A stretch of DNA of 7,412 nt from positions 1 to 7,412 of the forward strand of contig JAWXCM010000008.1 in assembly GCA_034408745.1 (NCBI GenBank), read 5' to 3'. The translations under genes were made by a program, and so were the position numbers. Shown one piece after another: positions 1 to 5,814 of this stretch (the stretch's first letter is position 1; each line of letters starts with the position of its first letter). The DNA comes from JAWXCM01 sp034408745 (GTDB taxonomy: Bacteria > Acidobacteriota > Terriglobia > Bryobacterales > Bryobacteraceae). The notes beneath the pieces are model-generated. The model had not been told where the DNA came from. It did not search any database and saw nothing but the letters and a program-made list of their open reading frames with translations.

Positions 1-116
1 ACGCCGAACTCCTCTTCGGCAAGATTCTCCGCCTCCAGGATGCCGTCCGTACAGAAATACAGCCGGTCTCCCCTGGACAGCTTGATCGAATACTCTTCGA
101 CACCATCAGCAGTCAT
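1..116 (-). pseudogene. C-terminal fragment of SpoIIE/PP2C-type protein phosphatase (RsbU-like), truncated
   Basis: Read on the minus strand from about 110 to 1, the peptide contains LSRGDRLYFCTDGILEAEN followed by an acidic stretch ending in EEFG. This is the signature end of SpoIIE/RsbU PP2C-like serine phosphatases (usually GDRLLLYTDGVTEA...EEFG), in which the Asp of the TDG motif binds metal; the Asp is present. These enzymes dephosphorylate anti-anti-sigma or similar partners in stress or developmental signalling. The frame is open to the left edge. Upstream (above about 110) the preceding parts of the domain, which should include glycine-rich metal-binding motifs, are absent: the sequence turns into the sulfatase C-terminus coded on the other strand. 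An ATG lies at 116-114 in frame but would start in the middle of the fold, so I treat this as a broken gene or one arm of an assembly chimera. Family identification is firm; the reason for the break is not known. Confidence 0.7.
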
Positions 117-405
117 TCGGGAAGGCGACTACAAGCTGGTGGAATTCTTCGGAGACCACATCAGTGAGGCCGACTCCGTCTACCGCACCGAACCGAAGAT
201 CGAGCTGTACAATCTCGTCAAAGACGTTGGCGAGCAGCACGATATCAGCAAACAGATGCCCGACAAAGTAGCGGCCATGCGTCGCAAACTCCGCGTCTGG
301 ATCGACTCCACAGGGAACAGGCTGCCCACGAAAAATCCGCAGTACGACGCCACTCAGCCGCTGGCCGAGTCGCGAGGTCAACCCCCGGTACGCGGCGGCC
401 AGTAA
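40..405 (+). CDS. C-terminal remnant of an arylsulfatase-type sulfatase with a non-homologous 5' end
   Basis: Residues from about position 100 onward read SAVIREGDYKLVEFF, then VELYNL-like IELYNLVKDVGEQHD, then ISKQMPDKVAAMRRKLRVW and NRLPTKNPQYD. This order (IREGDxKL, ELYNLxxDxGExxD, Pxxxxxxxxxlxxw, PTxNPxYD) is the conserved C-terminal subdomain of type I formylglycine sulfatases of the arylsulfatase A group, which hydrolyse sulfate esters. The catalytic N-terminal part, including the CxPSR formylglycine site, is missing. The first ~20 residues from the ATG at 40, and the open frame back to 1, show no sulfatase character; the same DNA makes good sense as a phosphatase on the other strand. 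So this ORF is a chimera with no catalytic domain and is very probably non-functional. The TAA stop at 403-405 faces the stop of the nuclease gene with 1 bp between them. Confidence is high for family, low that a protein is made. Confidence 0.7.
   Translation: MPSVQKYSRSPLDSLIEYSSTPSAVIREGDYKLVEFFGDHISEADSVYRTEPKIELYNLVKDVGEQHDISKQMPDKVAAMRRKLRVWIDSTGNRLPTKNPQYDATQPLAESRGQPPVRGGQ
95..116. other. Breakpoint between phosphatase and sulfatase gene fragments
   Basis: Left of about 110, coherent homology is on the minus strand (SpoIIE phosphatase, ending upstream at about ADGVEEYS). Right of about 100, coherent homology is on the plus strand (sulfatase, beginning about TPSAVIREG). The two readings stop within ~15 bp of each other. 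Each gene has lost its 5' portion at the same place, which cannot arise from two independent decays. The likely explanations are a genomic rearrangement or a chimeric read or assembly join. No transposon end or long repeat is visible at the join. Confidence 0.6.
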
Positions 406-406
406 G

Positions 407-3400
407 CTACTTCTTCGTCGGGCCCCGCTGCTGTTGCTGCATTTGTTGCTGTTGCGGCGGCTGGTTGCTGTACGGAGCCGCCTCCTTTGTGTCGGCCACC
501 CCGGCGTCGCGCAGGGCCTCAGAAGCGTCAATCACGAACGCCACCACACTGACGGCCTTACGGTCCACCAGCGACTTCAGCGAAGGGAAAGCCAGGCCTG
601 TGAGCTTCTCGATCTCGTTGACCGGCACAATAAACGGCCGGGGCTGATCTTCACTCAGGTCCCGAGTCCCCGGCTGCATGGGAAATATGGCGATCTTCCA
701 GAACCGTTGCGGGATCTGCACGCCGCGGTACACCGGGTCGTCCCGTTGCAGCACCGGACCCGTGAATACCGTCGCCCTGACCTTGCGCTTTGAGGCGATG
801 TCGGTCACAAAATTCTCAATCTGAGCCATCACTCCCTGGTTGATCTTCGCTGGTTGCGGCACAGCGTTCGTGTAAACGAACACGTCCTGCGCAGCCTTCG
901 AAGCACTCGCAGCATCGCCCCACGCCACCTCCCCACGAGACACAAGATGTCCTCTGTCCAGATCGTTACCGGTGTACACGTCCTCACCCACCTGACCCAC
1001 TCGCGGCAAACGCGGATCGTACCGCCACACATCCTTGCCCCGCGAGACTCGCTGCAAGGTAGCCCCGTCCACATTCGACACTGCGTACAGCGCGAACTTC
1101 CGGGCCACACTCATCACCACTCGGAAATGCAGATAATCCAGCCCGCGAGTCTCCGCGTTTGCCGCATTGATTTTGGGATCGCGCATCGGTGGCGGACTGT
1201 ACGTCGGCTCTTCCACGCAGAGCCTCGAATTCGGAGTGACGAAGCACGGATCGTACCCCACCTTGCCGTTGGCAGCCGCGTCGCTCACCACCACCGGCGA
1301 AGCAGCAACAGCAGCCGGAGCATCCCCACCGGAATAATCCAGATAAGGGCCCTTTGGAGCCGCCGCCGCCACAATGCGAGTCACCGGCCCACCACCAGCC
1401 GGCCTCTGGATCGCCATTACCCGCCTGCCCGCGTCCACCGATTCGATAAACCCCTCTACACCCGCAGACCGGAACGCCAGACCAGGACGCAACACCGACT
1501 CCTGCTTCGCCTGCGGAAGGAACTCGGTGCCGTCCGCAATCTGAGTGGACGTCAGCACCACCGCATCCACGAACGAAGTCCCACCACCCAGCGACACACT
1601 GCCCGAATTGAGATACGGCTCCATCTGCGATGCCGCCACCTGCACCATCGTGCGCTCACGTGGACTGGCAATACCGGCCAGTTCCAGGCGCTGAACCGGC
1701 ACCGGCGTCGCCGCCCCGGGAAGGCGATGACGTGTCACCGTCAGCACGTACACTTCTCTGCCGCCCGCGCCTGCAAGCCACCGCGTGCCGCCGCCCACCA
1801 ACACAGAGGCCAACACAGCCGCTCCCGCCATCACGCGCCACCGTGGAGCGAGCGACACAAACCCCCGCTCAAACAGCATGCGGCGCAGCATCGACGGCGG
1901 ACGCACCGCAAGCGTCTCATCCGGCGTCCGACCCGCCAGGAACTCGAGCATCACATAGTCCTTCAGCGACGTCGCCTCCGGCTCCTGCTCCCCACTCGCC
2001 CCCGGCTTCGGCCGAGCAAACTGCAGACCATGACCCTCACCCCTCGGCAGCAGAAACTGGTCGAGCACTCTCCTCACCTGCGCATCCACCGCCGGCGAAA
2101 GCGCCGACACCAGCCGCGTCCGCAGCCAGTCCGGCATCCGCCCATGCCGCAGCCACGGCAGGCTCGTCACCCCCAGCAGCACCGCATCCCGCCGCTCGGC
2201 AGCGCACAACTGCGACGCAAACCAGAGCGTCAGAGGCCAGTACAGTTCCGGATACACCGCGCAGGCAGCCAGCAGTGTACTGCCTTCGGCGCCAAGATAC
2301 CGGCGCAGTTCGCTCAACATCGCCGCGCGCTCCGTGTCGGGAGGCGATGCCCTGTCCAGCCACCGAGCCGGCAGATGCGCCAGCATCGCCGGATACACCG
2401 GAATGTCCGGCAAACGAGCCGCACGCTCGGAATCCATCGTGTCCAGCAGAGCCGCGATCCCGTCCGGCGACGCCGCGCTGACCCGCAGCCCCAGCGCCTG
2501 CAGCGCTACCGTCAAAGGCAGGGACAGCGCCAGCGGAGTGAACAGCCACCGCGTGTTCCATCGCGACAGATCGGCAATCCACAACTCCGGCTTCAGCGTG
2601 AACGGATCCTGCAAAATCGCCGGACCGGCAAACAACCACAGGTCGTGATTCGGGTGCAGCGCCGCCAGCTCCTCCAGACGCACGCCGGCATGCGTCTCCA
2701 GGTCGTGAACGGTTGCCGGAGAACCCTGGAATGTATACACATTCACCAGCCCAACGTGTTCGCGCAGTGCCTGGAGCAACGACTGAAACAGCAGCGCCTG
2801 CTGGTCCGTCGCGCTCTGCTTTTCAATCAGCACCAGAAACTCGCGCTGCAGCGTCCGAGTCCCGTACACCGGACGCAGGAACCCGCAGCACGCAATGCTC
2901 GCCGCCAGCGTCGGCTCAATGTCGATCTCCTGTGACACAGCCGGTTTACGTCGCCGCATCTCCATCCCGATGCGCCGCACAAACGGGCTCCGAAACGCAG
3001 GCTCCGATGCCGGAGACCCCGTCTGCCTCGTATCCAGTTCCAGTGCGGCCGAGTAGCGCCGCAGTCGCGCGCGCCGGTAGTACAGCCACGCCCCGTAAGC
3101 CGCAAGCGCCAGCATGGGAACAGCAGCGGCGATGGCTGCCGCCCACCAGGGCACGTCAGAACTCAGGTGCCGCGTCTCAGTAGACGCCCGCAGCAGATGT
3201 CCGTCCGTCGTGAAGCTTGCACCCGTCGGTACCCCGGTGCCCGGCACACCCAGAACCCCGCCAGTCCGCGCCGAGTAGACCGCATTACCGCCGCTGGCCT
3301 GCCTCACCATCAGCCACCGCGAATCCGGCGAAAACGCCAGGTCCTTAGCCCTGCCGCTGTTGGCGAGCAGCGTGGGTCTGCCAGCACCGGTCACATCCCA

Positions 3401-4792
3401 GAGACAAACTCCGTTGGTCCCGTTGGCCGCAGTCCAGCGGCCGTCCGGACTCGCCGTGATCGAAGACGCCCCTTCACACCTCCCCAAAGACGATTCACCC
3501 GAGCTCAGCCGAGCCGTACCGTCGGCCGCCAGAAGCACCCCATGGCCGTCCGGAAGCAGCGCGCCTGACACCCAGTTCCCCTGCACAGCCCAGCGTCGAA
3601 CAGTGGTCGCCGCTGCGGAGTCCTGCACCAGTGCCTCGCCCGTCTGAGTGATCAGAAGTCGTTTGGTGCCCGTGCGGGCAAAGTCCACCCAACGCAAGTT
3701 TTCTAGTTTGGTGTGGCTGTTCAGGTCTTCCAACTCCCAGCCGCTTGCATACTGAATCCCGACCTGCTGCAAGTCGGCACGGAACCGGAAGTCCAGCGCA
3801 GTTCCGGAACGCGTCGTAGTCTGACTGACCACGTTGCCATCCGCACGCGTGAGGTACAACTGGTCGCCCTTCAGTCCCGCAACGGTCGAATCGTTCGCGA
3901 ACGCAACCGGCGTAACGGGAAAGCTTACCCCACTCGAATGAATCGAACCAACATCGGGTACATTGAACAGGCGCGCCCCAGCCGTACCCTCAGGGATGAT
4001 CAACATTCGACCATCCGGTGAGAAACGCAACTGTCCGGGCGAGCCGTCCAGCACCAGAGGTAACAGCTTCCCCGCTTCCTGCAGGCCTGTCTGCCCGGCC
4101 ACCGGAGCACGGATCGTAATCAGCGATTCGTCCGCATCCTGCAGATACCCGAGCCGTTCCCCGAACTTCGGATGCGAGACCAGCACCGCGGTCGGCGACG
4201 CGTCTGTGCGCGTCACCAGCAGCCGGAATGATCCATCTGCTGCCCCGGTCCGAGCCTTCTGCCCCCGAGCCAGGACTTCGGCGTCCCCCAGAGGGGCACC
4301 ATCCCCCTCCACCTTGCCGGTCAATGAACGAGAAGCCACCGGCGCATTGGCCGGAGGAGCAGGCCGCAGCTCGGCGTCGGTGAGCAAGGGCCGGGTAAAC
4401 ACGTACTGCCACAGCGCCACACCGGCCAGCAGCAACGCCAGCACCACAATGGCAGCGGCAACGGCACCCCATCTGGCTAGCCGCGAAGCACCCGTATCGG
4501 CGTTCGAGCGGAACTGGGCAGGCTCGCCGTCTTCGCTCCCGGGCCGTTCCTCGGATTCCGGGAACGCGGTATCGAACAGCGCTCGAAATCTGCGCTGTTG
4601 TTCCGGAGTCCCGCACAGTACCGGGCCGATCAGACCTCGCAAATCACGATGCCTCGCACGCAATGCACGCTGCGACGCCAGTTCGAGCATCAACTGCTGC
4701 ACCGCCAGACGTTCCCTGGGTCCGTAAACAAACCCCTCGTCGTGCGGCAGAGCCTCCAGAAACGCTTCGAGTCTGGTGCCGAAGTCCGTCAC
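407..4792 (-). CDS. Multi-domain membrane protein: CoxE-like N-term, WD40-like propeller, vWA-like scaffold, C-terminal DNA/RNA non-specific endonuclease
   Basis: 1461 residues; GTG start overlapping the ATPase stop as GTGA. Domains seen: 1-80 helical, ending RRFRALFDTAFP, resembling the N-terminal part of CoxE/vWA partners of MoxR ATPases; TM1 ~108-132; a beta domain ~155-230 (LTGKVEGDGAPLGDAEV, ADGSFRL) of carboxypeptidase-regulatory type; a WD40-like propeller ~240-540 with FSPDGR, ASPDGRW, VCLWDVTG and AFSPDSRW blades; TM2 ~547-572 followed by basic RRARLRR; a degenerate vWA-like Rossmann region ~648-775 (EFLVLIEKQS, no normal DxSxS); helices with VYPELYWPLTL (846-856) and LPWLRHGRMPDWLR (878-891), a pattern I recall from large conflict-system membrane proteins; TM3 ~984-1008; an unassigned beta-rich stretch to ~1150; NUC endonuclease ~1180-1430. 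The NUC site is complete: DRGH 1279-1282, Asn1309, Asn1318, Glu1326, with Serratia-nuclease spacing. The positive-inside rule puts the propeller and nuclease outside the cytoplasm. The tail is Gln-rich. Nuclease assignment is strong; vWA and CoxE-like calls are moderate. Confidence 0.85.
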   Translation of the reverse strand: MTDFGTRLEAFLEALPHDEGFVYGPRERLAVQQLMLELASQRALRARHRDLRGLIGPVLCGTPEQQRRFRALFDTAFPESEERPGSEDGEPAQFRSNADTGASRLARWGAVAAAIVVLALLLAGVALWQYVFTRPLLTDAELRPAPPANAPVASRSLTGKVEGDGAPLGDAEVLARGQKARTGAADGSFRLLVTRTDASPTAVLVSHPKFGERLGYLQDADESLITIRAPVAGQTGLQEAGKLLPLVLDGSPGQLRFSPDGRMLIIPEGTAGARLFNVPDVGSIHSSGVSFPVTPVAFANDSTVAGLKGDQLYLTRADGNVVSQTTTRSGTALDFRFRADLQQVGIQYASGWELEDLNSHTKLENLRWVDFARTGTKRLLITQTGEALVQDSAAATTVRRWAVQGNWVSGALLPDGHGVLLAADGTARLSSGESSLGRCEGASSITASPDGRWTAANGTNGVCLWDVTGAGRPTLLANSGRAKDLAFSPDSRWLMVRQASGGNAVYSARTGGVLGVPGTGVPTGASFTTDGHLLRASTETRHLSSDVPWWAAAIAAAVPMLALAAYGAWLYYRRARLRRYSAALELDTRQTGSPASEPAFRSPFVRRIGMEMRRRKPAVSQEIDIEPTLAASIACCGFLRPVYGTRTLQREFLVLIEKQSATDQQALLFQSLLQALREHVGLVNVYTFQGSPATVHDLETHAGVRLEELAALHPNHDLWLFAGPAILQDPFTLKPELWIADLSRWNTRWLFTPLALSLPLTVALQALGLRVSAASPDGIAALLDTMDSERAARLPDIPVYPAMLAHLPARWLDRASPPDTERAAMLSELRRYLGAEGSTLLAACAVYPELYWPLTLWFASQLCAAERRDAVLLGVTSLPWLRHGRMPDWLRTRLVSALSPAVDAQVRRVLDQFLLPRGEGHGLQFARPKPGASGEQEPEATSLKDYVMLEFLAGRTPDETLAVRPPSMLRRMLFERGFVSLAPRWRVMAGAAVLASVLVGGGTRWLAGAGGREVYVLTVTRHRLPGAATPVPVQRLELAGIASPRERTMVQVAASQMEPYLNSGSVSLGGGTSFVDAVVLTSTQIADGTEFLPQAKQESVLRPGLAFRSAGVEGFIESVDAGRRVMAIQRPAGGGPVTRIVAAAAPKGPYLDYSGGDAPAAVAASPVVVSDAAANGKVGYDPCFVTPNSRLCVEEPTYSPPPMRDPKINAANAETRGLDYLHFRVVMSVARKFALYAVSNVDGATLQRVSRGKDVWRYDPRLPRVGQVGEDVYTGNDLDRGHLVSRGEVAWGDAASASKAAQDVFVYTNAVPQPAKINQGVMAQIENFVTDIASKRKVRATVFTGPVLQRDDPVYRGVQIPQRFWKIAIFPMQPGTRDLSEDQPRPFIVPVNEIEKLTGLAFPSLKSLVDRKAVSVVAFVIDASEALRDAGVADTKEAAPYSNQPPQQQQMQQQQRGPTKK
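428..463 (-). repeat. Low-complexity CAG/CAA run encoding a Gln-rich C-terminal tail
   Basis: Codes for residues 1444-1455 of the nuclease scaffold protein (two runs of four Gln separated by Met, preceded by Pro-Pro). It lies after the last recognisable NUC residues and ends with a basic RGPTKK. It is a disordered tail, not part of the fold, and such a run may vary in length between strains. Confidence 0.6.
4789..4792 (-). promoter_or_regulatory. GTGA stop/start overlap coupling the ATPase and nuclease-scaffold genes
   Basis: The TGA of the ATPase gene (4791-4789) and the GTG start of the next gene (4792-4790) share bases. The nearest purine-rich sequence on the minus strand (GAAGGA) is about 15 nt upstream of the GTG, too far for a strong ribosome site, which favours translational coupling by terminating ribosomes. 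The overlap also supports choosing this start codon, since the CoxE-like helical region begins directly after it. Confidence 0.55.
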
Positions 4793-5811
4793 TTGCGCGC
4801 GAACCAGTCCTTCAGTACCGTCAGCGCCGCCACCCGATCCGTCGCATGCTTCACCAGTGCCGGAATCGTGCGCCGCGCCAGTTCATCGTCGAGGCCCATA
4901 TCCACCTCGCCACCCAGCTCGAGCATTCCCACCAGCCAGTCCAGCAGTTCCGCCGTAGCCGGCTTCTTCGTCAATCCCGAAGCGTCCCGCCGCAGCAGCT
5001 CGAACACCTCCAGCACATCCCGAAGCATCGGAGGAGCCGTCTCGTTCTCGTCATCGAACTCCGGCAAACGCGCCGCCACAATCTCCCGCAGGCGATTCCG
5101 CAGCCCCTTGGAATCGGAAGGAAACTCAATGTTGTAATACACGCACCGCCGCAGAAAAGGCGCAGGCAGATTTTTTTCTGAATTACTGGTAATAACCAGC
5201 ACCGGCTCCAGACCATTGCCTGCGCGAACCGGACGCACTCCCAACTCCGCAATCCGGAAGTAATGATTCTCCAGCTCGTTCAATAAATCGTTCGGAAAAT
5301 CACGTGGCGCCTTGTCCACCTCATCAATCACCACCACCGATTGCCGCGGCCCTGTATGCTCGAAATCCGGCGGCAGCACGTGCCGCATGTCAGCGGGGAT
5401 TTCCGCGAAAGCCCGGCTCTGCAGTATCGCTTCCCCCAGCGCGTTCAGCCTCAGAAACTGGCTCGCATCCGCGCTGCCACCACTCTGCGAGGCCTGAAAT
5501 CGCCCCAGTGCGTCGTAATAATAGTGGAGGTCCCGCGCCACGCTCGTGCTTTTCGAATCGAATTGAAAGAAAAGGAATCCGCATTTCCAGGCGAGGTACC
5601 TGCCCAGGTCCGTCTTGCCCGTGCCCGGTTCCCCGGTAACCAGCAGTGGCTTGCGCAGCAACAGCGCCACCCGCATCGCGTCCACAAGGTCCGGATCCGG
5701 CTGATACGCGCTCGGGTCCCGAAATGTCGAGCGTCTCGCCTCGGCCAGTGCTACCTTCTTTTCGCTCGGCTTTCTGGTGCGATTCTCCAGATCGGCAGGA
5801 AGTTTGGTCAT
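4789..5811 (-). CDS. MoxR/CoxD-like AAA+ ATPase
   Basis: 340 residues, a usual length for this group. An N-terminal extension of ~38 residues precedes PDLVDAMRVALLLRKPLLVTG; the P-loop is GEPGTGKT (60-67). Walker B is SVVVIDEVDKAPRDF (158-172) with Asp163-Glu164; sensor 1 is ITSN (207-210); candidate arginine fingers are Arg221/Arg222 (PAPFLRRC); the lid carries TKKPATAELLDWL (281-293), a form typical of the MoxR/CoxD branch. All catalytic elements look intact, so it should hydrolyse ATP and assemble as a hexamer. MoxR ATPases usually remodel a partner carrying a vWA/CoxE-like module; here the next gene, overlapping by 4 bp, encodes such a region, so that protein is the likely client. It starts 3 bp after the TIR gene stop; a weak GGAG lies ~15 nt upstream of the ATG, inside the TIR gene. 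Function in this locus, as switch or amplifier of a conflict response, is inferred from context. Confidence 0.93.
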   Translation of the reverse strand: MTKLPADLENRTRKPSEKKVALAEARRSTFRDPSAYQPDPDLVDAMRVALLLRKPLLVTGEPGTGKTDLGRYLAWKCGFLFFQFDSKSTSVARDLHYYYDALGRFQASQSGGSADASQFLRLNALGEAILQSRAFAEIPADMRHVLPPDFEHTGPRQSVVVIDEVDKAPRDFPNDLLNELENHYFRIAELGVRPVRAGNGLEPVLVITSNSEKNLPAPFLRRCVYYNIEFPSDSKGLRNRLREIVAARLPEFDDENETAPPMLRDVLEVFELLRRDASGLTKKPATAELLDWLVGMLELGGEVDMGLDDELARRTIPALVKHATDRVAALTVLKDWFARK

Positions 5812-5814
5812 GGG

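Noticed and set aside
106..531. Minus-strand open frame across the sulfatase fragment and nuclease end
   Set aside because: Contradicts the well-supported readings on both sides of 406 and shows no family motif. It does not continue the SpoIIE phosphatase frame.
1630..2481. Plus-strand open frame of about 280 codons
   Set aside because: Ala/Pro/Ser-rich low-complexity shadow overlapping both the minus-strand gene and the other antisense frame.
854..2935. Long plus-strand open frame (about 690 codons) antisense to the nuclease-scaffold gene
   Set aside because: Its product is extremely rich in Arg, Gln, His and Pro with no domain pattern, as expected from the complement of a GC-rich gene. 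The minus-strand frame has clear domains and a catalytic site.
3963..4727. Plus-strand open frame of about 250 codons
   Set aside because: Ser/Arg/Pro-rich composition, fully inside the minus-strand gene over its beta domain and TM1; no recognisable motif.
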